Origin: Gigaspora rosea
Lineage: Eukaryota > Glomeromycota > Glomeromycetes > Diversisporales > Gigasporaceae
Assembly: GCA_003550325.1 (NCBI GenBank)
Contig: QKWP01000429.1
Coordinates: 180,483 to 244,482, forward strand
Length of the DNA: 64,000 nt
Reading direction: 5' to 3'
Of this stretch, positions 11,597-22,666 are shown one piece after another. Within the stretch, counting starts at the first letter, position 1; each line of letters starts with the position of its first letter. The translations under genes and the position numbers were made by a program. The notes below the pieces were generated by a model. It had not been told where the DNA came from, searched no databases, and worked only from the letters and a program-made list of their open reading frames with translations.

Positions 11597-11973
11597 ATAG
11601 AAAGGGTTTAAAAAAAAAACAAAAAACCTGATAAAAAATTGGCCAAATAATTTTTTTCTGATTCGATTAGTTGGCATAATAGATTCAATAAGGGAAATTA
11701 GTCATCATGCTTTCAATTATATTAAGTACCAGAGAATTAGTTAGAAATTGTTTTCAGTACGAGATATAATTGAAAGTGTGATAACAGGTTTTCTCTTGGT
11801 AGTATTCATATATGCATAATTAAAGATCAGGTAACCAATATAAGGTAGCTGCACAGTGTTGATGTACCGTAAACCAGGAACAAAAATAGGATATATTTAT
11901 AGGTTGAAATCCGAAAAAATCAGTACAAATTGTCAAGTTTCAAAAGTTAAATTCGTAAACTTATCTGTATATT
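11597..11973 (+). repeat. Continuation of duplicated block copy A
   Basis: Aligns with 32799-33177 of copy B. Non-coding. It contains an imperfect inverted pair around TTTCAATTATATTA...TATAATTGAAAG (about 11710-11780). It ends at the ATATT target duplication (11969-11973) of the next LTR element. Confidence 0.75.
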
Positions 11974-12324
11974 TGTCACATGAGGGACAGTTGTATGTTG
12001 TAATGTAGAATCGACAAAAGCTAAAATTAGTTACATGATATTAACAATGACAATGTAGACTAAGCTTAAGTATAAATAACATATATTATAGTATAGCATA
12101 ATTCTTTATTAATAATTATGCAACGTAATTGTATAGTATGCAGAGGTATAAATAAGTCATATTGAGCCAAGAGAAAGCAGCTCTTATTCTCATCTTAATA
12201 ATAATCTTTGTAAATAATTTGGAAATATAAATAGTACGAAACATTAATAACAAGCGAGTGTTCAATATATTCACATTTAGTTAATTTCAGTGCTAAAATA
12301 ATAGTATCGCTTAACCCCGTGACA
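11974..12324 (+). repeat. 5' LTR of gag-bearing element
   Basis: 351 bp from TGTCACATGAG to CCGTGACA. Also found at 22047-22666 (interrupted) and, split in two, at 33178-33282 plus 41829-42052. Confidence 0.8.
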
Positions 12325-12412
12325 TATTAGGGCCTGGGTAAGTGAAAGTTGTTACTAATAAATTTAAAATTATTACACAACCTTCTATTTGAAAGCTGTA
12401 CTACTGTCAACA

Positions 12413-13440
12413 TGGGAGGGTCAGATTTTGGCAAACCTGTATTACCATGGCAAAGAGATGATGATATTGAGGGTTTTCTTTATGACTTTGAGAGCTTTTC
12501 CATGTCAAAGAAATGAAATGAGGCAACCAGGTGTAGGATAGTATGTGTATATGTACCAGAAAGAATGAGAACATGGGTACGTAAATTAATAAAGACCGCA
12601 ATAGTAGTTGGGATGATCTAAAAGATGAAATTAGAGATGAGAATGATAAAAGGCAAAGATAAAATATTTAAAATCGATTGTACAAAATAATAAAGAAACT
12701 GTTAGGGAATATATTAACAAATTAGAAGCCTATATAGAACCAATCAAAAATATTGTGAGGAAAGATGAAAAGCTCAAATAGTTTCTAGAGGGGTTAAAAG
12801 ATCTATTTCAAACCAAAGTGGAGTTCATTCACTAAAAAGTATAATAATGCTAAAAACTTGGCTTCACAAGTTTAAAATTATCGAAAGAAAAAGGAAAATA
12901 AGAATACACAGAAGAGTATGATTACCAATAATGAGGTTGATCATATGATTCAAATAATATTGATGAATTATTAGCTGCTTTTAGTGAAATAAAAATCAAT
13001 CATGTGGAACAGCAATCTATGAATCATAAGGATGTAGAATCAAATATTAAAGAAGTTTTAATGAAAGAGAAAAGAGCAAAGACAAAAACTAGGATCAGAA
13101 GGGTGGTTCAAAAACAATAAAATGCTTTAGCTATCATGAGAAAGGTTACATAGCACAAAATTGTCTGAAACAAAATCATTCTAAAGAAAGTAAAAATGAT
13201 GATATTAAGGTTGCTAGAGCAGACATGCGTTTTATAGTACTTACAGAAGGACCAATAAACATAGAGCAAGGCCACCTTCAAATTGAAATGATAGATGTCA
13301 ATAGATTGTTTGATGTGAGGGTCTTAAAAAGGAAATTGGAAAATGAAACACTATCACCTTCCAAGAGAAATAAGGTTCAAAAACTTGTAATTGCTAACTA
13401 TTATCAAAGAAAGATAATCACAGGTTCAATAAATGCATAA
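12413..13440 (+). pseudogene. Decayed retrotransposon gag (copy 1)
   Basis: Starts about 90 bp after the 5' LTR with ATG at 12413. Broken frames match a gag layout: a helical capsid-like part (DDIEGFLYDFESFSMS, then CVYVPERMRTWVRKL), a lysine-rich linker and a zinc knuckle near 13118-13170. The knuckle is damaged: CFSYHEKGYIAQNC has lost the second Cys and the His of the CCHC pattern. The longest open piece is 13225-13440. Numerous stops and frameshifts. Copy 2 at 42141-43180 keeps the complete knuckle. Confidence 0.75.
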
Positions 13441-14395
13441 AGGATAGATATTGGAATAACTTTAGTATCCTGATATCTACCCTTTATGCATCTATTTATA
13501 ATCTGTTTTGTCACAATTATTTGGTGAATATATGGCAACATAAAAGATGAATACCAGTACAACATAAAAGATAAATATCGGTTTACTAAAGGTTATATAA
13601 TAACATCCCAATATTGATCGTTTATATAGAGATAAAAGATGAATATCAGTATATACAAGATAAATATTAGTTAGCTAAAGGGTATATTTTAATATCCCAA
13701 TATTGATTCTTTATATTATAATTACATATCTGTTTTGTCACGATTATTTGGCAGATCTATGGCAACTTAAAAGATGAATATCGGTACAAAATAAAAGATA
13801 AATATTAGTTAATTAAAGGGTATATTTTAATATCCTAATATCGATCTTTTATATTATAATTATATATTGTTTTGCCACGATTATTTGGCGGATCTATGGC
13901 AACATAAAAAATGAAAATCAGTATATACAAGAGTAAATATCAGTTAACTAAAGGGTATATTTTAATATCCCAATATCGATCTTTTATATTATAATTATAT
14001 ATCTGTTTTGCTACAATTATTTGGCAAATCTATGGCAATATAAAAGATGAATATCAGTACAAAATAAAAGATAAATATCAGTTAACTAAAGAGTATATTT
14101 TAATATCCCAATATCGATCTTTTATATTATAATTATATATCTGCTTTGCTATGATTATTTGGCGAATCTATGGCAATATAAAAAATGAATATCAGTATAT
14201 ACAAGAGTAAATATCAGTTAACTAAAGGGTATATTTTAATATCCCAATATCGATCGTTTATATTATAATTATATATCTGTTTTACCATGATTATTTGGCA
14301 GATCTATGGCAATATAAAAGATGAATATCGATATATACAAGAGTAAATATCAGTTAACTAAAGGGTATATTTTAATATCCTGATATCGATTCATT
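13441..14395. repeat. 138-bp tandem repeat (about 6 copies)
   Basis: The phrase ATCTATGGCAA recurs at about 13754, 13891, 14028, 14166 and 14304, that is every 137-138 bp, with a related start near 13527. Each unit also holds AGGGTATATTTTAATATC and GATTATTTGG. The same repeat starts after gag in the second element copy (43190-43478), so it belongs to the retroelement family. No reading frame is maintained. Confidence 0.8.
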
Positions 14396-14527
14396 TTTTT
14401 GCTAGACAATTAAAGATAAAAAATGGTATAATTAAAATAAATTTTATTTTTGTTCATTTCCAATATACAATTAAAAGATGACATATTTTGATTTTTATTA
14501 TTTAATACAAATATTATATACATAAAA
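14396..14527. other. AT-rich spacer
   Basis: Short AT-rich spacer between the satellite and the antisense coding-like region. Nothing supportable. Confidence 0.3.
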
Positions 14528-15065
14528 TTAATAGCTAAATAAATATATAATATAAATTACTATATTAAAAAAACTATTTTTTATTACTATGTCTAGAGCT
14601 TCTAGAAGCTTTTTGATTTGAGCCACCTCTTCTATAATATGGTTTAGGTCTAGCAGTATTGATAGATTAATATCAGGACTTTTTTTTATTAATCCTAAAT
14701 TATTAGCATATGACAAATTAATTGAATATGTTAGTTATTAATGTGGTACCTTTAGAGATTATATAAATAAAACATTATAAAATTTAGTAAAAATCTTAAA
14801 TAATTTGCATTGTAAAATATTAAAATTTTACCAGAGGCCCGATACGCATCATTAGACATTATGTTAGTTATTGATATGGTAGCTTTAGTATTATATAAAT
14901 AAAACATTACAAAAATTTAGTAAAAATCTTAAATAATTTGCATTGTAAAATATTAAAAATTTTATCAGAGGCCCAATACGCATCATCAGATGTTATGTTA
15001 GTTATTGATGTAGCAGCTTCAGCATTATATAAATAAAACATTATAAAATTTAGAAAAATCTTAAA
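14528..15065 (-). other. Antisense array of exon-like 134-bp cassettes, part 1
   Basis: On the minus strand, units of about 134 bp consist of an open stretch of about 51 nt (reading like ATISITNIMSNDAYRAS) followed by an intron-like stretch of about 83 nt. The latter starts GTAAAATTTT after CCTCTG and ends TCTAAAG, GCTGAAG or similar. Both boundaries fall after the first codon base, so joined units would encode a tandem 17-residue repeat. The last downstream piece (14716-14528) encodes a helical segment, LNHIIEEVAQIKKLLEALD, but needs a frame adjustment. Splicing is inferred only. The array continues at 18386-18560 beyond the inserted Harbinger-like element and is related to 21830-22046. Confidence 0.4.
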
Positions 15066-15525
15066 TAAGGCCACACAAAATAAATTTCTTAGTTTTCATA
15101 ACCCGGCCGGGTCAAAAAATTAAAAACTTAAATTTTTTTTTTTTTTAAAAAAAAAGAACTCCTTTTATAGAGGGACACTAGGAGGCATAATTAAATTTTT
15201 TTTAAATTAATTAACCAATAAAAATTTAAAACTTACAATGTGTACTAATTTAATCACTGAAATAGCAAGTTCTGTAATGGAATTTTTTATGATAACTTAC
15301 AATATAAACTAAATCGACCTTAACTACATACTACCGGTAGATGTCACTAGAATAGAAAGAATGTTTTTACAGTCTCGATCGATCACAGGTTTATGTTTAT
15401 TATCAAGATTTATCGATAAGTCGATTATTGTTTGATTGATTTATTGCTTGATAGATTTATTATCATATGATTTATTTGAGCTTTTAGCGATGTAAGTATT
15501 TTCGATTAGTAATAATTAGCAATTT

Positions 15526-15825
15526 TTAAGGGGAGATGGTCTTTTCCAGATAAAGTAGTTTCTGTTTTTCTGCTAACCTGACTTTGTCTGATTTTTCATC
15601 CCGTTCCATCCAACTCTCATATAATGGTTTTGCAATTTGCTTTAAGTATTTAGTTGAATGCCTTTCGTGATAACCGTCATGTTTTTTAGTTGCTTTTTGA
15701 TAGTTTATTGCCTGTCGGATGACAGTCATAATTTTGATTTTGAAGTAGTAGTGGCCCTGTCTGGGACGATAGTCATAAGAAATTTTTTTTGTATTAATGT
15801 ATAGTTGCCTCCAAAAGGTTAACAC
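15526..15825 (-). CDS. Unrecognised small ORF in Harbinger-like element
   Basis: 99 codons, charged and lysine-rich, with a C-terminal stretch LYESWMERDEKSDKVRLAEK that looks helical. I do not recognise a family. Its place inside a transposable element about 460 bp from the left end makes it a candidate element protein or a remnant of one. The start is not supported by any signal. Confidence 0.25.
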   Translation of the reverse strand: MLTFWRQLYINTKKISYDYRPRQGHYYFKIKIMTVIRQAINYQKATKKHDGYHERHSTKYLKQIAKPLYESWMERDEKSDKVRLAEKQKLLYLEKTISP

Positions 15826-16610
15826 GGGTACACAAAACCATAATAGAAAAACAAAACTTTATGCAAAAAAAAACTCGAGACAAAAATACTACATCAAATT
15901 TGAAGGTCAGGTCCCATTGGCCTATGATACATGTTAGTTTGTGGGGACTCCAGACGGCGAACCCAGAGTTCAGATCCTACTAAGAACAAGCATTAATCAT
16001 ATGGCAAATTTGGTACAACTAATAGAACTTTGTAATTCCAGTTGTACTGCCCGTTACGGGTAAGATAAGAGTAAAACCTAGCTCATGGGTCTAACACTGC
16101 GCAATAATAGAAGTAATGTGAAACCTGAGTTGTGGAATAATAAAATCTGATATCTGCTTTTATTATAATAAAACTCTACCCTTACCTGATCTACAATCAG
16201 ATTTTACTATCTCACAACTCAGGTTTCATCCTGTTCTATTATAATTACCACAAAATTCATCACGTGTCACAATAATTTTCAAAAAGTCGCTAATGATTAC
16301 TGTACTGTCATTGCCGCAGCATCCAATTAATTAATTAATCAATCAATTATATGCTACGACAACTGCAATCATAATATCGATTGTTAGTGAGCTTTGAGGT
16401 GGCTGCTCTGGCTAGCTCGTAGATTGGATATACAATTAATTTTATAAGCAATCAGGTTTTAAATTATCTTGATAGCCTCAATCAAATACCGATACAGTAT
16501 GATGCTCCTTCTTTGTATTTTATAACATATTTAGTTTAGTGCATTTCTGAAAGACGACCTTTTTTTATATTAATCAACATGCACTTTAATCGAGACAAAA
16601 CCCATTAAAG

Positions 16611-17740
16611 TAGTGCTTGGATCCGGTTTACAAAATCCGGATATATCCGGATATAAAGAGGATAACAGATATTTATTTTTGAAAAGAGGATTATAAATCC
16701 GGATTGCTATTTTGTAATTTCAAATCCAGTTTTTATCTAGATATAATGATACTAATTAACAAATTAGTAAATTATATCCAATAGGTGTCGTTATCGATAG
16801 CCCTAACTAATTCGTTCCGATACGATAAGAGAGAAGAGCATTAGTAATCGGTCAATTAATCATATTTAAAGAATCATAAACTATTGATTACCTCATTTAT
16901 CGAACCATCACCGATCCTATGATTTCTATTTTTGGAATAACCTGATCCTCATGACTCTGCATTATATGACCCTGAATTTTTGATTTCCCGATCGCATCTC
17001 TTGCCGTCGGATTTAAATTGGAACCCGATCGAAGCCAGTCTTGACATTTCATAACACATGACCACGAATTGAGCTGTGGACCTTACCCAAGTTAAAGAAG
17101 GATTATTAGTATTCAACAATACAAGTATTTGACCAAGGTAGAACTCTGCAAGTAAAAGAGGACTTATCTGAAGCCCGGCAATACTCAACAAGACCCACCC
17201 TCCAAAAGACCCGGACCAAATCTTTCTGCGCCTCGATCGACACCTACCATTTTTGGAGCCTTCGGTCTTAACATTCATTGTAATTGATTGTTAAAAGTAG
17301 ATTGTCTTATAAACAATAGATATTAAATTTATTCAGTGACAGTAAATTAGCCCCTTATAATGTACGTATGTACAGTGTTGTTAAATGAGCATGTTCATTG
17401 GTAATTGTCACATATTTTTATTATGCGATTTATCACTCTGAACAATAAATAATTTAATAAAAAGATGCGACAATTACCAATGGACATGTTCATTAACAAC
17501 ACTGTACCGTATGTACGGACTTATGTATTATAGTTAATACAGTAATTTAGTTAATTTGAGATCTCGAACATATATTTAAATGTTAATTGCTTACAAAAAA
17601 AAATTTAGGATTAAAATCCGGATATAAACTGGATTACAATCCGGATGTTAATATATATCCGTTTTATAAATTCAGATTGATAAAATATGAAACAGGATGT
17701 CTATCCAGATATCTGGTTATATATCTGGATCCAAGCACTA
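16611..17740. mobile_element. hAT-type element (1130 bp) with ATCCGGAT subterminal motifs
   Basis: Ends TAGTGCTTGGATCC and GGATCCAAGCACTA, flanked by the 8-bp repeat CATTAAAG (16603-16610, 17741-17748). ATCCGGATAT-type motifs are repeated in both orientations within about 150 bp of each end. The 109-residue minus-strand frame at 16949-17278 is unrecognised and probably not a gene. A mariner-like MITE sits at 17373-17504. Confidence 0.9.
17373..17504. mobile_element. Mariner-like palindromic MITE (132 bp)
   Basis: Inverted ends CAGTGTTGTTAAATGAGCAT and ATGTTCATTAACAACACTG bracket a short AT-rich centre and are flanked by TA on both sides (17371-17372, 17505-17506). TA duplication and a CAGTGTTG end fit the Tc1/mariner group. 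It is nested in the hAT-type element. Confidence 0.7.
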
Positions 17741-18385
17741 CATTAAAGTCATACAATAGATAAATATAGTACTATGTGATGCATATCATGATGTTTAATG
17801 CGCTTTTACTGAGTTATGAGATTTTGCTTATTACAAAATTAGTCTGCTAATAAATATAGAATAAATAATCAAATGACGCATTTAAAAAGAAATATGCAAC
17901 CAAAAGCAAAGATTTGTGCAGAAACACTTCACACATCACACTCGTTCTTGGTATCAAACTTTGAGATCTATAAAAATTAATCGTAATTTACAATCTGAAA
18001 GTCTTTTAATTAATAACTTTTAATATCTGGACCAATGATCCTTCAGTCCATCCTAAAAGAACCAGACTGATCTGATCCCTGGATGGACCGAATGACCATC
18101 GGTCCAGACCAGGCTGATTAACAGCCTAATCTTAATAAAAAAATAATTATTGAGCCGAATTAATTTTTCATAGTTGCCGAAATTACAGTTAATGCAAATC
18201 TTGCTCATTTTATAGTCTTAGTACAAGAATTTTACACTAGATAATTGTATTAATATAAAGATAGATGTTATTTATGCATTATTATTAAAAAAAATTTTTT
18301 TGACAAAAAAAAAATATTCGGGTCACCGGGTCACCTGGCCTATTTTATGTTATGAAAACCAAGAAATTTATTTTGTATGGCCTAA

Positions 18386-18560
18386 TTTGCATTGTAAAAT
18401 ATTAAAAATTTTACTGGAGGCCCAATACGCATCATAAGATATTATGTTAGTTATTGATATGGCAGCTTCAGAGATTATATAAATAATATATTATAAAAAT
18501 TTAGTAACAATCTTAAATAAATTGCATTGTAAAATATTAAAAATTTTACTGAAGGCAGTT
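18386..18560 (-). other. Antisense exon-cassette array, part 2
   Basis: Two further units of the array at 14528-15065, displaced by the Harbinger-like insertion. One reads ITNIISYDAYWAS on the minus strand. Confidence 0.4.
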
Positions 18561-18681
18561 ATCTAAACCTTCTAATTCAGAGTTTGTACATTTAAACGTT
18601 TTTGATTGGTCGATATCCAAAAATGGATCTGAACGTGAGAAAACTAATCGAGTATTTGTTATCTCATTTATTATTATGAGA

Positions 18682-18970
18682 TGCCATGAACGAAGTCATG
18701 GGCATCCATTTGTCACGATACCGGACCTTAGGTCCATGACATAACAATGATGACTGGTAAGTATGAGGTGATTGTGACGGATATCGTGGGTATGGGAATG
18801 CATAAGGATGATGTATTAAGTGAGGATGTTGTGAGTGAGTAAGTATGAGGTCATGATAATTGGCTATTTAAGAGGAGAAGGATAGGAAATTGTTTTCTCT
18901 CTTTTCTGCAAACTCGGCATAAGTCTAGCTTCATCGTTGATACCACGTGATTAAATACAAAACGAAGGCA
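18682..18970 (+). repeat. LTR-like repeat beginning with a stem-loop
   Basis: Starts GATGCCATGAACGAAGTCAT, in which TGCCATGA pairs with TCATGGGCA, and continues with a stretch alignable to 34594-34880 (ATTTGTCACGA, then GTAAGTAT, TATTTAAGAG and GTCTAGCTT in the same order). Probably an LTR of a third retroelement family; no boundary proof. Confidence 0.4.
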
Positions 18971-19379
18971 GAAGTGAGAATAATTGTATTAGTAGAAGAC
19001 GAGAATGAAGTCCGTGGTGTATTGCCAGCTGTGTTGACCCCGAAGAATAATCTAGGGAATGATTCAGAAAAATGGCTCATGGGTTAAAGAATATATTGGA
19101 CTGTTTGCCAGTGGCAATTGAAGTCACTATGTAGTAGTAAAGGTTTGTTGTAGGTGGGAGCTAAAAGAGATTTTGTTGAGAGATTAGTAGAGAGAGTAGT
19201 TAGTGAAATGAAAAAAAAATGTAGAGTGGCAAATAGTGGTCAAAAGTGAAATGTGTGGGAAGGGGGAAGGGAAGGGGGAAGCAGTATTGGTTTAAAGGGT
19301 GTTGCAGACAAAGGTAGTTTTGAACAGAGGGCGATAGCTGGTAAGGGAAATGCTGGAACAAGAATAGGTGATAATGGAT

Positions 19380-19745
19380 TTGCAGTTTCTGGCGTTGGAA
19401 AGATCTTTAGAAAGAGCGATACGACTGACAGTAGAAAAGGCTGTAGCAGAAATTAAAAGGAAGGTTCAGCTGATATATAACGGTGAAAAGAGTTGATATT
19501 GTTACAAAGTAAAGTTGAGTAAAACTAGGGATCAATTCGAAAATGATGAATAATATAAGATTGGTGGTATATAGATAATGCAATGGTGAACAGGGATTGG
19601 AATTTGATAGATAAAGTACGAGATGTAGCAGATACCAGGGCACTTTTACTGAAATTTGCGGATAGAGAAGGTTGGGATGTGGCTGCAGAAATAAGTGACT
19701 TTTCAGATAAGAACCCAATGGAAGCTTTTAAGAAAAGCTGGCAAG
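19380..19745 (+). pseudogene. Possible retroelement gag remnant
   Basis: Coding-like DNA just downstream of the LTR-like repeat: a frame reading DKVRDVADTRALLLKFADRE and GWDVAAEISDFSDKNPMEAF (about 19607-19730), preceded by a helical frame with ERAIRLTVEKAVAEIKRK near 19400-19460 in another phase. Broken by stops. I infer gag-like origin from its position after an LTR-like repeat, not from a firm family match. Confidence 0.3.
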
Positions 19746-19783
19746 TCTAAAACTTATAGTTCGAAGTTTTTGATGTTGATCTA

Positions 19784-21230
19784 CCAACCAATAGAATCAT
19801 GGTTAGTGATTAGTGTGTTAAAACCATATAGCAATATAATCAAATTATTGTACTTTAACGCTTTTTATTGGTTATACGACCCAAGTTATGATTCAAGAAT
19901 AACATCACAATTTAAAATTTATTAACGATTGTTAACCATGATAGTATCAAATTAAATACAATACTGTGTAACAAAATTATTTATAGTGTCATGGGAAATT
20001 TTGTCACCTGACAATTTTAGCTGATTCAACCGAAGTACGATGCAATTTCCAACCAATTACTGAATTTCTACAGAAATGTATTATTAATAAGTTCCGATAG
20101 CTTTATTATTACTACATTTCTTTCACTATTACATCATAATTAGCAAAGTATTACTACATCATCACTATCAAATTATTACACATATTCAGGTTGTAAATTT
20201 TTTTGCCGTCTGGGTTATCTAATGATTGCTAATTTTTTCTGGCGATTTATATAGTTATATTTTATATCGTTCTACTAATCAATAGAATCATAGCTATATC
20301 CATAATGTGATCAATGTGCTAAAACTAATATAGTATATGATCAGTTATTATGCTTTAACGCTTTTGATTAGTTATATAACCCAAATTATGTCATCGTGAT
20401 TCAAATTCATCAGCAATTGTTGATCATAATAGTACCAAATTAGCCTTAACCGCATACAGTTATATATTGATTTTGTAACAATATTCTTTGGGAAATTTTG
20501 CCACCTGACCAAATTAGTCCAATTCAATTGTTGTACAATTGACCATTACTATATTTATACTAAATATAAATTAATAAACCCCAATGACTTTTGTTATTAC
20601 TCTGACGTTACCTCATGATTAGTAAAGCATTATTATATTTTCATTATCAGATTATTACACATTTTCAAGTCAAAATTGTTTGCCATCCGGATTATCTGAT
20701 AATTACTAATTTTTCAGCAATTCTTATAGTTCATCTACATTTCTTCCAATGTTATCTTATAATAAGTAAAACGAATTATTACACATTTTCGTGTTGTAAA
20801 TTTTTGGTCAGAATTTTTGCCATCTGGATTATCTGATAATTATTTTTTAGTTTATGTCGATTTACCAACCAATAAAATCATGGTATATCCAATCAATGTA
20901 CTAAAACGTATGTAGCAATATTTTCAAGTTATTATGCTTTAATGCTTTTAATTAGTTATATACAACCCAATTTATGATCAAAAATGTCATCTGTTAATCA
21001 TGATAGTGATAAATCAACCTTAATCACATACAATATTATATATCTATTTTGTAACAAAATTCTTTATAGTACTGCAGAAAATTTTATCACCTGACAAAAT
21101 TAGCCAATTAATGTTTCTGCAGAAACTTAAATTAGTAAGGACTGATAACTTTATTATTACTATATTCTTTACATTGTCACTAACGAATTATTACACATTT
21201 TCAGGTATATTCCTGTATTACTACCATCTT
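19784..21230. repeat. Diverged tandem repeat, three units of about 500-590 bp
   Basis: Units start with CCAACCAATAGAATCATGG or a variant (about 19784, 20273, 20863) and contain TTATGCTTTAACGCTTTT, then TTTTGTAACAAAATTCTTTA and CACCTGACAAAATTAGCC in the same order. They are strongly diverged and non-coding. Confidence 0.6.
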
Positions 21231-21829
21231 ACCATTCTTGGTAATTGGAGTATTGTATATAAAGCCACGTGAAGTTAGTTAATTTTTTACTTTGCGCAAC
21301 CCGATATTTCAAAATTCCGGTCGGCAAGTTGAATTTTTTGTTTTTATAGTTCATGTTCACATCTAAGATCATGCAAAGCTAATTCTTCGGTTTGCATAAC
21401 ATGAAGTTAGAAATTTTGGTTTAATTTTTTTTATTAGACCTATCAGATAATTCCAGAAAATTAAGGTTGGCAGGTGATACCAGAGAAAAATTAAATGGCA
21501 AAAATGAAATGTAATACCAAAATAATAACTTAGAACCTTAACTACATACTATAGATACAAAAAGTAAGTTCCATAACAGAATTTTTTACAGAAACTTATA
21601 GAAGAATTATAATGATTCTAATAATAACTTTAATCATAATACATATTGGATCAATAAATTTTGTAACAAAATTCTTTACAATAAATCATAAAAATCACAA
21701 TAAATCCAATATTCAAAATTGACTATATACTGAGTATGCTACAATAAATGATAATTTTTACAATAAATTTTTAACAGTTATATAATTTAAAAAACTGTAT
21801 AAGATTGGTGGCGCGAATGCGCCACCTAT
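21231..21829. other. Non-coding AT-rich stretch
   Basis: No gene found. It ends with a perfect short hairpin GGTGGCGCGAATGCGCCACC (21808-21827) that is GC-rich against its surroundings. Confidence 0.35.
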
Positions 21830-22046
21830 TGCACTAGTATTAGTTATTGATGTGACACCTTTAGAGATTATATGAAAAAAACATACAAAAATTTTAATAA
21901 AAATCTTAAATAATTTGCATTGAAAATATTAAAAAATTACCAGAGGCATTAGAAGCACTACCAGACATTTTAGTGGGGGTACTTTTACCAGCTCTTGTAT
22001 CAGGGGCACTTTTACCAGGACCTGTATTGGCACTTTTACCAGCTCA
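21830..22046 (-). other. Antisense exon-like segments next to the 3' LTR
   Basis: On the minus strand, from the LTR boundary inward, an open stretch encodes a low-complexity GKS-repeat peptide (AGKSANTGPGKSAP, then RAGKSTPTKMSG), ending at CCTCTG followed by GTAATTTTTT. A stretch of about 85 nt ending TCTAAAG leads into another open stretch (VTSITNTSAIGG). The intron-like DNA is the same as in the 134-bp cassettes at 14528-15065 and 18386-18560, so these may be parts of one antisense transcription unit of the retroelement. Confidence 0.35.
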
Positions 22047-22666
22047 TGTCACATGAGTGATGGTTGTATGTCGTAATGTGGGATCGACAAAAGCTAAAAT
22101 TAGTCATATGATATTAACAATGGCAATGTAGACTAAGCTTAAAGTATAAATAACATGTATTATAGTATAGTGTCATTTTTTATTAATAATTATGCAACAT
22201 AATTGTATAGTATTTAGGAGGTATAATAAGTTATATTGAGCATAAGAGAAAGAAGCTTTTATTCTCATCTTAATAATAGTCTTTGTAAATAATTTGGAAA
22301 TATAGGCAGCCATCAATAGAAATCAAGCAAATCAACATTTGAAAAAAAATTAATTTCTTAACTTTCACAGCTCATATCTCAATGAATTTTAAAGCTATCT
22401 TAATGATTTAATACTCAAAAGAAAGCTTTGATCATAAGCTTTCTTTTGAATATTAAATCATTAATATAGCTTTAAAATTCATTTAGATATGAGCTGTGAA
22501 AGTTAAGGAATTAATTTTTTTTCAAATGTTGATTTGCTTGATTTCTATTGATGGCTGCCCATATAGATAGTACGAAACATTGATAACAAGCAAGTGTTCA
22601 ATATATTCACATCACATTTAGTTAGATTTTGGCACTAAAATAATAGTATCGCTTAACCCTGTAACA
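22047..22666 (+). repeat. 3' LTR of gag-bearing element, split by a MITE
   Basis: Aligns with 11974-12324; the extra length is the palindromic insert at 22305-22559. Its right flank ATATT equals the left flank of the 5' LTR. Confidence 0.8.
22305..22559. mobile_element. Near-perfect palindromic MITE (255 bp)
   Basis: The arms GGCAGCCATCAATAG and CTATTGATGGCTGCC and nearly all bases between them pair around a centre near 22433. The LTR copies at 12227 and 41950 show the uninterrupted site (GGAAATATAAATAG or similar). The flanks ATATA and ATATAG suggest a short, imperfect target duplication. Confidence 0.8.

Larger units (their letters stand above)
15069..18382. mobile_element. PIF/Harbinger-like DNA element (3.3 kb)
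   Basis: Ends GGCCACACAAAATAAATTTC and its inverted partner (GGCCATACAAAATAAATTTC on the other strand) are about 28 bp long and flanked by TAA (15066-15068, 18383-18385). The target is the array unit, whose uninterrupted form CTTAAATAATTTGC is seen near 14930. Three-base TAA duplications are typical of Harbinger. No nuclease domain is recognised. The interior holds a 99-residue minus-strand frame (15526-15825), a hairpin near 16100-16250 and a complete hAT-type element (16611-17740). Confidence 0.75.
11974..22666 (+). mobile_element. LTR retrotransposon with nested insertions
   Basis: 5' LTR 11974-12324 and 3' LTR 22047-22666 share the start TGTCACATGAG and ends CGTGACA or TGTAACA. The outer flanks repeat ATATT (11969-11973, 22667-22671), which ties the two LTRs to a single 10.7-kb insertion. 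The interior holds a decayed gag, a 138-bp tandem repeat and an antisense exon-cassette array. Foreign inserts are a Harbinger-like element (15069-18382) and a palindromic MITE in the 3' LTR (22305-22559). Part of the interior (about 18680-21800) may come from yet another retroelement. No polymerase is recognisable. Confidence 0.75.

Noticed and set aside
13441..14395. CRISPR-like array
   Set aside because: The 138-bp units are contiguous diverged tandem copies without short constant repeats and unique spacers, and the genome is eukaryotic.
16949..17278. 109-codon minus-strand open frame inside the hAT-type element
   Set aside because: No transposase motif and no similarity to hAT domains; probably chance in a non-autonomous element.
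19407..19718. 103-codon minus-strand open frame
   Set aside because: It is the shadow of plus-strand gag-like coding DNA and has a leucine/serine-rich composition without a recognisable domain.
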